This document shows positions 24,053-33,527 of a DNA stretch of 64,000 nt, in pieces; the stretch's first letter is position 1; each line of letters starts with the position of its first letter. The stretch is from the NCBI RefSeq assembly GCF_014873705.1, contig NZ_JADBDS010000001.1, forward strand, positions 1,116,001-1,180,000, read 5' to 3'. The notes under the pieces are model-generated. The model did no database searches. It had not been told where the DNA came from and saw only the letters and a program-made list of their open reading frames with translations. Source of the DNA: Mycobacterium sp. OAS707. Its GTDB lineage: Bacteria; Actinomycetota; Actinomycetes; Mycobacteriales; Mycobacteriaceae. Both the position numbers and the translations under genes were made by a program.

Positions 24053-26361
24053 CCGCCGGGCGATTCATGGGACAGGCTGTTGCACGCTCGGAAGATCCGC
24101 GCTTGCTGGCAGGACGCGGCCGCTACATCGCCGACGTCGTGGTCCCCGGCGCCTCCGACGCGGCCTTCCTTCGTAGTGAGGTCGCCCGTGGCCGCATCGT
24201 CAGTCTCGACGTCGAGGCTGCCAGGTCGGCGCCAGGGGTCCGCGCTGTGTACACCGCCGCCGACCTCAACCCTTTGGTGCACGAGACCGCGGTGGCCGGG
24301 CTGCCGGAGGGACCGTTCCCGCCGAAGTACTGCCTCGCCGAAAACGACGTCCGCTTTGTGGGTGACCCGATCGCAATCGTGATCGCCGAAAATCGCTACC
24401 TCGCAGAGGACGCCGTCGAGCTGATCGACATCGACATCGAGCCGCAGGAGCCGGTGCTCGACGTCGACGCGGCGCGCAACGGCAACGGCGCATTGGTTCA
24501 TCCGGAGATCGGCACCAACACTCCCCAGGTCATTCCGTTGTTCGGTGACCCAGATCTAGCGCAAGCGTTCGCCGACGCAGCGCACATGGTCAAAGACACC
24601 ATCGTCATGCATCGCTACGTGCAAGCACCGATGGAGTGCCGTGGCATCATCGCGGACTGCGACCCGTACAGCGATGAGCTGACCGTGTGGAGCGGCACTC
24701 AAAGCGTGTACGGGGTACAGAGCATGATCGCCGGTCTGCTCGGCATCGGCACCAATCAAATACGGGTGGTGCAACCGGACGTCGGCGGCGGGTTCGGTCA
24801 GAAGATGGCGATCATGCGCGACGAGTGGGCAGTGGTACTGGCCGCCAAGCTGCTCGGCCGCCCAGTGCGCTGGATCGAGGACCGCCGCGAGAACCTGACC
24901 GCGGCAGCGCACGCCCGCGACGAGCGAATGGATCTCTCGATAGCAGTGGACAGCGACGGCAACATCACCGCTATCCAAGGCGAATACATCGAGAACATCG
25001 GGGCCTACCAGACGATGGGGTCCAGCGGCATGGGCGCCTTTATCGCCCCGTTCCTCACGAATGCGTACAAGATTCCGAAGATCGGCTTCGCCAGCCAGAC
25101 CGTGTACACCAACACCTGCGGCAAGGCCCCGTACCGCGGCCCCTTCCTGATGTATGCGGTGGGCATCGAGCAGTTGATGGACACCGCGGCCCGCCAACTC
25201 GGTGTCGATCCGCTTGAACTGCGCCGCCGCAACGTGATTCGGGCCGACGATCTGCCCTACACGTTGCCCAGCATGTTGTGCTTCGAATCGATCACCCCGG
25301 CCGAGACACTCGAGCAGGCGGCGTCGATGATCGACTACGACGGCTTCCGGGCCGAGCAGCAGGCCGCCCTGGAACAGGGCCGCTACCTCGGCATCGGAAT
25401 CAGCCTGTGCGTGGAGCCATCGGGAATCGCAGTCGGCTCGATGGCTACCGAGGCGGCGGAAATCCGCATGGACTACACCGGCAAGGTGACGGCGGCGGTT
25501 GGCAGCTCGAGCACCGGGATGAGTGTCGTGACGACCATGAAGCAGGTGGTCGCCGAACACCTGGGTTGCGCCCCGGAGGACGTCAACGTCATCCAGGGTG
25601 ACACGGCAGCCACCCCGTGGGGAGCGGGAACCGGCGGCAGTCGCAGCGCGGTCCTCATCGGCAACGCGGTCGCCGCGGCCAGCACCGAACTCCGGACGAA
25701 ATTGCTCGAGATCGCCGCGGACGCCCTGGAGGCGTCCGTCGAGGACCTCGAGATCGACAACAGCCGGGTGTTCGTCCGCGGCACGGCCACCAAGGGAATG
25801 AGCTTCGCCGACGTCGGCCAAATGGCGTACCACAATCCGGACATGCTCGGACCCGGCACGACGCCAGGACTCGAGGCGTCGCACCGCTTCAAAGCGCCGC
25901 CATTCACGTTTTCCAACGCATGCCACATCTGCACATGTGAGGTCGACGTCGACACGGGCCGGGTGAGCATCCTGCGCTACGTCGTCAGCGAGGACTGCGG
26001 ACGCATGATCAATCCAAAGGTGGTCGAGGGCCAGGTCTTCGGCGGTGTGGTCCAGGGAATTGGCGGGGTGCTCTACGAGCACATGGTCTACGACGACGAC
26101 GGCAATCCGCTTACCAGCACCTTCGTCGACTACCTACTGCCGACCGCGTGCGAGGTGCCGACGATCGAGGTCGGCCATATCGAGTCCCCTGCCCCAAACC
26201 CGTTGGGAGTCAAGGGAATGGGAGAAGGTGGCGCGATCGCGTCGCCCGCCGCGGTCATCAACGCCGTCGCCGACGCTCTGGCGCCGCTCGGCGTACGAAT
26301 CTCCGGCTCGCCGCTAGGTCCCAGACAGATCCTCGACATGATCGCAGCGGCCGGCCGCTGA
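24049..26361 (+). CDS. Molybdenum hydroxylase large subunit (xanthine dehydrogenase family, CoxL-like)
   Basis: 770 residues from ATG 24049. Seen: N-terminal hammerhead domain (GRFMGQAVARSEDPRLLAGR), the GGGFGQKM molybdopterin loop near residue 248, and the C-terminal GVKGMGEGGAIASPAAVINA containing the catalytic glutamate. At the loop where CO dehydrogenase has AYxCSFR this protein reads APYRGPFL, so it is not a form-I CO dehydrogenase. Inferred: hydroxylates an aldehyde or heterocycle. Substrate unknown. No maturation factors (CoxD/E/F/G) are nearby. It ends 10 bp before the convergent luciferase-like gene. Confidence 0.92.
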   Translation: MTAGRFMGQAVARSEDPRLLAGRGRYIADVVVPGASDAAFLRSEVARGRIVSLDVEAARSAPGVRAVYTAADLNPLVHETAVAGLPEGPFPPKYCLAENDVRFVGDPIAIVIAENRYLAEDAVELIDIDIEPQEPVLDVDAARNGNGALVHPEIGTNTPQVIPLFGDPDLAQAFADAAHMVKDTIVMHRYVQAPMECRGIIADCDPYSDELTVWSGTQSVYGVQSMIAGLLGIGTNQIRVVQPDVGGGFGQKMAIMRDEWAVVLAAKLLGRPVRWIEDRRENLTAAAHARDERMDLSIAVDSDGNITAIQGEYIENIGAYQTMGSSGMGAFIAPFLTNAYKIPKIGFASQTVYTNTCGKAPYRGPFLMYAVGIEQLMDTAARQLGVDPLELRRRNVIRADDLPYTLPSMLCFESITPAETLEQAASMIDYDGFRAEQQAALEQGRYLGIGISLCVEPSGIAVGSMATEAAEIRMDYTGKVTAAVGSSSTGMSVVTTMKQVVAEHLGCAPEDVNVIQGDTAATPWGAGTGGSRSAVLIGNAVAAASTELRTKLLEIAADALEASVEDLEIDNSRVFVRGTATKGMSFADVGQMAYHNPDMLGPGTTPGLEASHRFKAPPFTFSNACHICTCEVDVDTGRVSILRYVVSEDCGRMINPKVVEGQVFGGVVQGIGGVLYEHMVYDDDGNPLTSTFVDYLLPTACEVPTIEVGHIESPAPNPLGVKGMGEGGAIASPAAVINAVADALAPLGVRISGSPLGPRQILDMIAAAGR

Positions 26362-26371
26362 CCGTCGAGAC

Positions 26372-27535
26372 TCACTTGGCGTCGATCTCGTCCTGATACT
26401 TCTTCGTCATGTGGTCGATCGCCTGAAGCTGCGTCTGGGCCAGGTCGTCACGCACGTCGCTGGCTCGCGTCGCCGCGTCCAGCGTCGGCTGCGCCTGCCC
26501 CTGAAAGTGCGGTATCACCTCGGCGGCGAACAGCTCGGCGGACCGCTTCGTCGCCGCCGGGTTCGCCCACTCATGACCCATCTGCAGGAAGCAGCCGAAC
26601 CCTCCTGACTGATCCCACAGCCGCTGCACCTGCGCGCGCGCCTGTTCGGGCGTACCGATGACGCCGGCTCCCGCGGCGTTGATGATGTCGACCATCTCGT
26701 CGACCTGATCTCCAGGCATGGTCATCTGTGGGAACGCGGCGACCTTCTGGAAGTACCGAAACCAGGGCCCGATTCCGAACCGCACATCGGCGCGGGCCTG
26801 CTCCTCCGTCTCGGCGATGTGCATCGGCCCGACCAACGTCCAATTGTTGCGGTCGACCCGCGTACCGAACACGCCCGCTCGCTCTTCCACGATCCCCCAG
26901 TGAAATGCGAGCGCATCGAAGCCGTCGACCACGAGCGTCGCGCCGATCGACAGCAGGCCGATGCCGTGCTTACCTGCCAGTCGCGCGCCTGTCGGCGAGG
27001 CCACCGCCGCCACGGCAAGCGGAATGCCGCCGTCGGAATACGGCGCGAGTTGCAGTCGCGCGTCGATCAATTCGTGCGTTGGGGTTTTCGCCGAAACGGT
27101 CTCCCCCGCCAGCAGCCGCACCACGATGTCGAGGTTGGTCTCCAGCAGCTCGCGCGTATCGGTCGGCGTCAAACCGATCATTGCGCTGTCGCTGGGCAGC
27201 GAGCCCGGCCCCATCCCGCCGATGATGCGGCCATGGGTGAGGTGGTCGAGCAGCATCAACCGGTCGGCCACCCAGAGCGGGTTGTGGTACGCGAGCGAGA
27301 TGACCCCGGTGCCGAATCGGATCCGCTTCGCCCGTTCGGCTGCTGCGGCGATGAAGATCTCGGGCGAGCTGATGATCTCGCTGCCTGCCGAATGGTGTTC
27401 GCCGTACCAGACCTCGTCGAAGCCGACCGCGTCGAGATGCTCGGCGAATTCGAGGTCGCGCTGCAATGCCAACGTCGGGTTGGTGCCCGCGCGGTGGAAC
27501 GGTGCGATGAAGTATCCGAACCTCAACCTGGCCAT
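26372..27535 (-). CDS. Luciferase-like flavin-dependent monooxygenase (LimB-like)
   Basis: 387 residues. Seen: RLRFGYFIAPFHRAG start, GFDEVWYGEHHSAGSEIISS, FGTGVISLAYHNPLWVADRL and GRIIGGMGPGSLPSD, the standard bacterial-luciferase TIM-barrel blocks; the C-terminal third contains GVIGTPEQARAQV. Size and opening resemble limonene 1,2-monooxygenase-type enzymes. Reaction: FMNH2- or F420-dependent oxidation of a small organic compound; the cofactor cannot be settled from sequence. It is divergent from an FMO-type monooxygenase 29 bp away, hinting at one catabolic pathway. Confidence 0.87.
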   Translation of the reverse strand: MARLRFGYFIAPFHRAGTNPTLALQRDLEFAEHLDAVGFDEVWYGEHHSAGSEIISSPEIFIAAAAERAKRIRFGTGVISLAYHNPLWVADRLMLLDHLTHGRIIGGMGPGSLPSDSAMIGLTPTDTRELLETNLDIVVRLLAGETVSAKTPTHELIDARLQLAPYSDGGIPLAVAAVASPTGARLAGKHGIGLLSIGATLVVDGFDALAFHWGIVEERAGVFGTRVDRNNWTLVGPMHIAETEEQARADVRFGIGPWFRYFQKVAAFPQMTMPGDQVDEMVDIINAAGAGVIGTPEQARAQVQRLWDQSGGFGCFLQMGHEWANPAATKRSAELFAAEVIPHFQGQAQPTLDAATRASDVRDDLAQTQLQAIDHMTKKYQDEIDAK

Positions 27536-27564
27536 TACTCACTTTCGCACGGCGTCGTCACTTC

Positions 27565-29100
27565 ATGTGCGACAGTTCGCCGATGGCGGCAAGCGTCGCG
27601 GTGATCGGTGCCGGACCCGGCGGGTTGGTGGCGGCGCGCTGGCTGCTGTCCAAGGGCTTCGCGCCGACGGTCTTCGAGCAGGCGCCGATGCTTGGCGGCC
27701 AGTGGACCGGGCTGGACGGCCGCAGCGGCGTGTGGCCGACCATGCACACCAACACCAGCCGAATCCTGACGGCGTTCAGCGATCTCGACCACGGCAGCGA
27801 CGTCGTCTACCCGTCAGCCAGGGACGTCCTCGCCTATCTGCATCGCTATGCCGAGACGTTCGATCTTGTCTCGCGCATCCGGTTCGGCACTCACGTCGAG
27901 CTTCTCAGTCGAGGCGACGCCACCTGGCTGGTGCACCATTCGGGCGCGACCGAGGACTTCGATCGTGTGGTCGTGGCTACCGGTAGATTCCAATCCCCTT
28001 CTCTCCCAACAATTCCCGGACTTGACACGTTCACCGGCCCGGCCGGTGTGAGTTCCACATACCACTACCGCGGGCCCGCGCTCTTCCGCGGGCAACGAGT
28101 GTTGGTGGCAGGCGGCGCGATCAGCGCCATGGAAATCGCCAGCGAGCTCGCCCAACTCGGCGCGGCGCGCGTCGTCGTCACTCAGCGTCGTCAGCGATAC
28201 GTGCTGCCGAAATTCGCAGCGGGCGTCCCTTCCGATCATCGGATGTTCACGTGGTACAACGCCGTCGCGAGCGAATACCTCCCCGCAGCGGAGATCGACC
28301 GGCAACTGAAAGAGATCGTCGTCGAGGCGGGCGGAAGTCCCGAGCAGTACGGGGCGCCCGCGCCTGCCCCGTCCCTCTTCGCCGCAGGCGTCACCCTGTC
28401 CCAGCACTATCTCCCCCTCGTCGCCGAGGGTTTGATCACCGTACGGCCGTGGCTGACCAAAGTTGCCGGCGACGTCGTGACTTTCGCCGATGGGACCGCC
28501 GAGGAGTTCGACGGCATCGTGTTCGGCACCGGGTTCGACCTGCACCTGCCGTTTCTGGACGAGCGCACCCGCGCGGTCCTCGACCTCGACACGGTGCATC
28601 TGGACGCCGACCGCTTCACGTTTCATCCCGACTTGCCGGGGCTGGCCTTCGTCGGCATGTGGGAGCAGTCCGGCGGATACTTCGTCCCGCTCGAGTTGCA
28701 GGCACGCTGGATCGCGTACACGTGGGCCAACACAATTGCTGCGCCGAGTGCGGACCGCCAGCGGACAGCCATCGACGCGTATCGGTCGCGGCGCGGCATG
28801 CCACAGAAGACGCGGATGAACCTGGTGGCACTGGCCTTCGCGCGAGCGGCAGGCGTCGACCCCAGTCCAGACAGGTGGCCGCAGCTGCGCCGCGCCCTGC
28901 TCTTCGGCCCCCTGGCGCCGAGCTGCTTTCGGCTCGAGGGTCCGGATGCGCTGCCGGAAGCCCCTGTCCGGTTCGCTCGCGACGCCGCCGCGTTCGGCGC
29001 GGTCACGTCGAACGACCTGACCGAGCGCGAGCAGCGCTACTGGTCGCTGCTGCAGAGCGCTGTGGTGGACAAGCTAACTTCCCAAGATCGTTCCAGCTAA
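27565..29100 (+). CDS. FMO-like flavin-containing monooxygenase
   Basis: 511 residues from ATG 27565, or 505 from ATG 27583, which places the FAD motif at the very N-terminus (AASVAVIGAGPGGLVAARWL). No clear ribosome-binding site decides between them. Seen: a second dinucleotide motif after FRGQRVLVAGGAISAMEIAS (NADPH site, with GGAISA in place of GxGxSA/G), and IVFGTGFDLHLPFL late in the protein. Reaction: NADPH- and O2-dependent oxygenation (N/S-hydroxylation or Baeyer-Villiger). Divergent from the LimB-like gene. Confidence 0.85.
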   Translation: MCDSSPMAASVAVIGAGPGGLVAARWLLSKGFAPTVFEQAPMLGGQWTGLDGRSGVWPTMHTNTSRILTAFSDLDHGSDVVYPSARDVLAYLHRYAETFDLVSRIRFGTHVELLSRGDATWLVHHSGATEDFDRVVVATGRFQSPSLPTIPGLDTFTGPAGVSSTYHYRGPALFRGQRVLVAGGAISAMEIASELAQLGAARVVVTQRRQRYVLPKFAAGVPSDHRMFTWYNAVASEYLPAAEIDRQLKEIVVEAGGSPEQYGAPAPAPSLFAAGVTLSQHYLPLVAEGLITVRPWLTKVAGDVVTFADGTAEEFDGIVFGTGFDLHLPFLDERTRAVLDLDTVHLDADRFTFHPDLPGLAFVGMWEQSGGYFVPLELQARWIAYTWANTIAAPSADRQRTAIDAYRSRRGMPQKTRMNLVALAFARAAGVDPSPDRWPQLRRALLFGPLAPSCFRLEGPDALPEAPVRFARDAAAFGAVTSNDLTEREQRYWSLLQSAVVDKLTSQDRSS

Positions 29101-29204
29101 GGGCGACGATCGAACATTTCGCGGCGAATTTTCCGCCAATTCCCATGGCTGTGCGCTAGCGTTCGAGCCGGGTCGGGATTTCAGGCGACCGTGAGGGGGC
29201 CTTC

Positions 29205-30710
29205 GTGGCAAAGCATCGCCATTCCAAGAATCGTCCAGCGTTCTCGTCGAACCGGACGGCGCGACGCCGACGGAGGACACCCTCGGTGATCTACCTCGGA
29301 ACGATGGCGGCAGCGGTGTCGACGACGCTCGTGTTCGGTCATGCGACCAACTACACGGCAGACATCCCCCAGGTGGACCTGACAGCTGCCACCATCGGCA
29401 TCGGCGGGCGCGGCGACCCCGACTCGGTCAACATCCCGAACAAACTCCAGGGCAACGTGCTCCCGCCGACGTTCAGCTACATTCCGATCCACTATCCGGC
29501 GGGCTTCGACATCGACAACAGCACGAATGCCGGAGTTCCGGTGCTGGCCGACGCGATCACCGACAACTCCGGTCAGTTCCTGATGGTGGTCGGCTACTCG
29601 GAGGGCACCGTCGTCGCGGAGAAGGTGCGACGCAATCTTGATCCGTCTGACCCCGGCGCGCCGCCGCTGAACCCGACCAACGATCCGACGAAGCCGGGGT
29701 TGCTCTGGGTGATGATCGCGTCACCGAATGTCCCAAACGGCGGCATCTTCAGCCGGTTCCCTGGGTTGAACATCCCATTCTTCGTCTCGTCGAACGGGGC
29801 CGCGGCACCGTCGGAATACAACACCACATACGTGACGGACGAGTATGACCCGTACGCCGATTTCCCTGCGTACTTCAACCCGCTGTCCCTCGCCAACAGC
29901 CTTGTCGCGGTCATGTACGTCCACCCTGACCAGTACTACGACAGCGTCGACTACGACCCGCTGACCAACACGACGAACGATCCGAACGTCTTGATAAAGC
30001 CCGTGACGCACATGGTGAACGGTCATCCGGTGACGGACACGTATGTGTTCGTCAAGGCCGAGCACCTGCCCCTGTTCGCACCCGTGCGGCAGATCGCGGG
30101 CATTCTGCAATTGACGCCACTCACCGAACCGGCGCTGGGCGCCGTCGAGCCGCTGGTGCGGTTGCTCGTGGACATGGGCTACACCGATCGGGCGAACCTG
30201 AATCCCGAGAAGCCCGTTCAGTTCTCGTTGATCACACCGCCAGGAAAGGTGCTCGAAACCGTTGCCGGCGTCCCCGGCGCGATCGGGCAGGGCGTGACCA
30301 ACCTCGTCACCGGTGTCGAGTCGATCCCCGGTTCGTTGCCCTCGCCGTTGTCGACGACGAACTCGCCGTCGATCGCCGCGAAGTCGGAGCCCGGGGAGCA
30401 GAAGGCTCCACCTGCCGACGATCCGCCGCAGGGGCAACAGCTCTCCGAGGCGGCAACGACCACGACCGAACCGCCGGTCGCCACCCCGGACACCTCTGGA
30501 CCGACGCTCAGCGCGGTCACCGGAGACGGCAACAAGGTCACGCCGGATACCACCACCAAGACCACGACGGCCAAGAAGAACCCGTTGACGCAGATCGCCG
30601 ATTCGATCAAGGGGTTCTTCAGTCCGAAGAAGCCGACGACCACACCGAGTTCGAGCGACCCGAAACCGGCCGACTCGAGCTCGCAAGGTTCAACGAGTAA
30701 CGCCGCCTAG
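29205..30710 (+). CDS. PE-PPE domain-containing serine hydrolase
   Basis: 501 residues from GTG 29205 (GAGGGGG upstream). Seen: a basic N-terminus followed by one hydrophobic helix (about 27-45), so exported or membrane anchored; then a PE-PPE alpha/beta-hydrolase domain with nucleophile motif GYSEGTVVAE near residue 128, acid in DEYDPYADFPAYF and His in VKAEHLPLF; then a Thr/Pro/Lys-rich tail of about 120 residues with KTTTAKKNPLTQIADSIKGF. The domain is characteristic of mycobacteria and some members are esterases of envelope lipids. It lacks the PE or PPE N-terminal module. The tail may be surface exposed. Confidence 0.9.
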   Translation: MAKHRHSKNRPAFSSNRTARRRRRTPSVIYLGTMAAAVSTTLVFGHATNYTADIPQVDLTAATIGIGGRGDPDSVNIPNKLQGNVLPPTFSYIPIHYPAGFDIDNSTNAGVPVLADAITDNSGQFLMVVGYSEGTVVAEKVRRNLDPSDPGAPPLNPTNDPTKPGLLWVMIASPNVPNGGIFSRFPGLNIPFFVSSNGAAAPSEYNTTYVTDEYDPYADFPAYFNPLSLANSLVAVMYVHPDQYYDSVDYDPLTNTTNDPNVLIKPVTHMVNGHPVTDTYVFVKAEHLPLFAPVRQIAGILQLTPLTEPALGAVEPLVRLLVDMGYTDRANLNPEKPVQFSLITPPGKVLETVAGVPGAIGQGVTNLVTGVESIPGSLPSPLSTTNSPSIAAKSEPGEQKAPPADDPPQGQQLSEAATTTTEPPVATPDTSGPTLSAVTGDGNKVTPDTTTKTTTAKKNPLTQIADSIKGFFSPKKPTTTPSSSDPKPADSSSQGSTSNAA

Positions 30711-30789
30711 GTTTTACGCGTTGAGCGCGGTTTCGCCGATGATGTGATGCGCACGCAGATCCGCGATCTCGTCGTCGACATTGAAATTT

Positions 30790-32535
30790 TCACTTTCCGC
30801 CGAGTGACCCAAGGAGACCGCTGAGCAGGGCCAGTATGGCCACGAGCGGATTGCCGGCCGGTGGCGTGGTTGTCGGCGGTGTCGTCGTCGTGGTGACAGG
30901 AGGCGTCGTCGTCACCGGCGTTGTCGTGGTCGGGATCGTGGTGGTGGTTGTCGTTGTCGTGGTGGATGTCGGCGTCGTGCCCGGGCCGTGGCCGTCGGCC
31001 CAGATGATCTTCGCGCCGGCAAGCGGGCTCCAGGTGATCTTGCCGTACTGGAATTCCGTCGTGGTACCTGTTGGGCCGCCGCTTTCGTCGCTGATGGCCA
31101 AGCCCAACTCCGGTACCCACACCTTCGCGGTGTGACCTGCCGCGGAATGCGCACCCGTCGCCTGCGAATACCACACCCGCAGCCCAGTCGACTTGTTGAA
31201 GTCCTGCCAGCCGTTGGCGAACGGCCCGATCGGGCTGAGCAGATACGAACCCGCCTTGAACGCAACGGGATTGGGTGAACTGATGAATCCGCTCGTAGTC
31301 TGGAAGACGGTGCTGACCGTGCGCACCTGGCCCCAGACTCCGTCGGTGGTCTTGTACACCGGAGACAGCACAGTGCCCAGTGCGGAGTCGGTAACCGTCG
31401 AGAACTGCTGATATTCGGCCGATTTCGCAATGGCGCCCGATGCGCCGGCCTTCACCGTCTGCTGAGCGGTCTTGGGCGTCCAGTCAGTCCGGAAGATGCC
31501 GAATGTCGACTGGGCGCTGGTGCTGCCCGTCTGACGATCTCGTGTGGTGTAGATGAACATCGGGCCCGTGTAGGGCATCTCCTGCCACTTCAACAGGATG
31601 TCGGCGATGTAATCGTTCTCTTTGGTCTCACCGCCGCTGGACGCGGGCTGGCCGTATTCGGTTGCCCAGATCTTCTTGTTGGCATCGCCGTTGGCGATCA
31701 TGACCTGCCGCATGTCCATCAGCTGCTGCAGCGGTGAATTCGCCTTGCCGACGCCGCCGGAGAAGTTGAGCGTGTACAGGTAGGGGTGGAACGACATTGC
31801 GTCGAAGTACGGTTTAGCGCCTGCGGCGTACATCTGGGTCAGGTACGCGACGGGGTTGATGGTGACCGACCCGAAGCTTTGAATGGCACCGAGCCCCGCG
31901 CTCACCACGACGACCGACGGATCGACCGCTTTGACCTTTGGATAGGCGGCCTTGAGCAGCTCGGTGTAGGCCGCCGGGTCGGGCGTCGGCGTCCAGAACG
32001 TCACCGAGTTGGGTTCATTCCATATCTCGACGGCCGCGATCTTTCCCGCATAGCGCTGCACGAATTTCGCGACGAAGTCGGCATAGGCGGCCGGCGACGC
32101 GGGACGTGAACTGAGGTACTGCCCTCCCGACACCACGGCCCACCGTGGCGTCGAGTTGACCATGCCGACGACGGCGATGTTTCGGGCCGCGGCCGAGTTC
32201 ACCGTCTTGTCGATGCTGGTCCAGTCCAACGTTCCCTGCGTGGCTTCGACTGCCGCCCAGGGGATCAGCAACCGCACGGCGGAGACGTTGGTCGCCTTGA
32301 TCATGTCCATCGTCTTGTCGACGCCCGCCTGGTCTTGCCCCCAGACGTCCGAATCGGCAATGCCGGTGGTTGTCGGCGCCGGGTTGATGGTGGCCGCCAT
32401 CTCCACGAAAACATCGCGCGGACGGTTGTGTACGAGGTCCTTGCTGATCGTTGTCGTGCACACCAAGCCGACCAGTACCGCTATTGCGGTGGTAATCAGT
32501 GCTCGGCGATACCCCCGGCGTCTTCTTAGGCCCAC
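30790..32535 (-). CDS. Secreted glycoside hydrolase (clan A, GH5/GH39-like) with LGFP-like C-terminal part
   Basis: 581 residues. Seen: arginine-rich start plus a hydrophobic helix (about 11-30), a TIM-barrel with the acid/base glutamate in EIWNEPN and the probable nucleophile in WATEYGQPA, then a C-terminal region with TTEFQYGKITWSPLAGAKII and similar tryptophan-containing segments like LGFP repeats that bind cell wall. A Thr/Pro-only stretch (about 530-565) and a hydrophobic C-terminus (LVAILALLSGLLGSLGG) follow. Inferred: acts on an envelope polysaccharide outside the membrane. Convergent with the PE-PPE gene. Confidence 0.85.
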   Translation of the reverse strand: MGLRRRRGYRRALITTAIAVLVGLVCTTTISKDLVHNRPRDVFVEMAATINPAPTTTGIADSDVWGQDQAGVDKTMDMIKATNVSAVRLLIPWAAVEATQGTLDWTSIDKTVNSAAARNIAVVGMVNSTPRWAVVSGGQYLSSRPASPAAYADFVAKFVQRYAGKIAAVEIWNEPNSVTFWTPTPDPAAYTELLKAAYPKVKAVDPSVVVVSAGLGAIQSFGSVTINPVAYLTQMYAAGAKPYFDAMSFHPYLYTLNFSGGVGKANSPLQQLMDMRQVMIANGDANKKIWATEYGQPASSGGETKENDYIADILLKWQEMPYTGPMFIYTTRDRQTGSTSAQSTFGIFRTDWTPKTAQQTVKAGASGAIAKSAEYQQFSTVTDSALGTVLSPVYKTTDGVWGQVRTVSTVFQTTSGFISSPNPVAFKAGSYLLSPIGPFANGWQDFNKSTGLRVWYSQATGAHSAAGHTAKVWVPELGLAISDESGGPTGTTTEFQYGKITWSPLAGAKIIWADGHGPGTTPTSTTTTTTTTTIPTTTTPVTTTPPVTTTTTPPTTTPPAGNPLVAILALLSGLLGSLGGK

Positions 32536-32856
32536 GGTCCACCCTTGAGGTCGGTCCGCGCGAAGCGGAGGTCAAATCCACCTACCTTTGCTCGATCATG
32601 ATCTTGACCGACAAAGTGGCGCATGCGACGGATGTGGTCGGTGTGTCGTGTGTGCTGACATTGCCTACGCAAAGACTTGCACCCCGACGGAGGACCCCGG
32701 CAAGCAGCGCTGACCTGGATTTACCCATGCGCCGTTCACCGGCCAGAACGGCATTTTGCGGCCGGCGCCTTTTGCAACCTATGCGGGACGGAGCAGCGGT
32801 GGCGCCGCATTTCATCGCAGCAATCGCAGTTCACCGGCCTAACGTGGTACTGCACT
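32536..32856. other. Divergent intergenic region (glycoside hydrolase / DUF4291)
   Basis: A 321-bp gap. Frames crossing it lack family motifs. It holds a perfect 10-bp palindrome GATCATGATC at 32594-32603, followed at once by TTGACC, which could be part of a promoter. Nothing else is recognisable. Confidence 0.45.
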
Positions 32857-33450
32857 ATGGGCGAATTCGACATCCGAGCGGACTACGACAGCGAGACCAT
32901 CGTTGTCTACCAGGCGTACCGGCCTGCGATCGCCAAGGCGGCGGTGGCGGCCCAGCGGTTCGTTGCTCCGTACAGCCTCAGCAGGATGACGTGGATCAAG
33001 CCGTCCTTTCGGTGGCTGATGCACCGCAGCGGCTGGGCGAGCAAACCCGGCCAGGAACACGCCCTTGCTGTGCGCATCACGCGCGCCGGTTGGGAGGAGG
33101 CGCTGTCGCAGGCGGTGCTGACGACTCCCGACCCCAGGGTGTACGGCAGCCATGAGCAGTGGCGGGATGCTTTTGCTCACGCGGTCGTTCGCGTGCAGTG
33201 GGATCCCGAGTACTCGGTGCGCGACGAGAAACTGGACCATCGCAGCATCCAAGTGGGTCTGTCACGCGACATCATCGGCCGCTACGTCAACGACTGGACT
33301 GTCGAGATCCGCGATCTGACCTCGTTGGCGCACAAGATATCTGAATGCTTGCGTCGCGGAGACGTCGAGGGAGCGCAGGCGCTGTTGCCGCCGGAAAAGG
33401 CGTATCCGCTCGATGGTGAGCTGGCGAGGCTGATCGGGGCGTCGCCCTAA
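32857..33450 (+). CDS. DUF4291 family protein
   Basis: 197 residues from ATG 32857, where homologues start (GEFDIRADYDSETIVVYQAY); the longer frame upstream crosses the divergent promoter. Seen: RMTWIKPSFRWLMHRSGW and the CxxR-less core typical of DUF4291, ending with QVGLSRDIIGRYVNDWTVEI. The family is widespread and of unknown function, about 200 residues, cytosolic. No motif suggests catalysis. It sits alone between the glycoside hydrolase and a two-component system, 77 bp before the kinase. Confidence 0.85.
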   Translation: MGEFDIRADYDSETIVVYQAYRPAIAKAAVAAQRFVAPYSLSRMTWIKPSFRWLMHRSGWASKPGQEHALAVRITRAGWEEALSQAVLTTPDPRVYGSHEQWRDAFAHAVVRVQWDPEYSVRDEKLDHRSIQVGLSRDIIGRYVNDWTVEIRDLTSLAHKISECLRRGDVEGAQALLPPEKAYPLDGELARLIGASP

Positions 33451-33515
33451 AGGCGTCGGTGCCATGGCAAGTGTTCGGGCTTCGGAGTTTTGCTCATTAT
33501 GCTCAGCCGGACGCG

Positions 33516-33521
33516 TACTCT
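33516..33521 (+). promoter_or_regulatory. Leaderless -10 of the two-component operon
   Basis: Seen: TACTCT (TANNNT) with exactly 6 nt before ATG 33528 and no Shine-Dalgarno site. Two TGCTCA direct repeats (33491-33496 and 33500-33505) lie just upstream and could be response-regulator half sites; that part is speculative. Confidence 0.6.
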
Positions 33522-33527
33522 CTGCCC

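Noticed and set aside
24556..26082. 508-codon minus-strand frame opposite the Mo-hydroxylase large subunit
   Set aside because: No family motif, His/Val/Asp-rich, fully inside a well-supported gene on the other strand.
24049..26361. Annotation as carbon monoxide dehydrogenase
   Set aside because: The active-site loop is APYRGPFL, not AYxCSFR.
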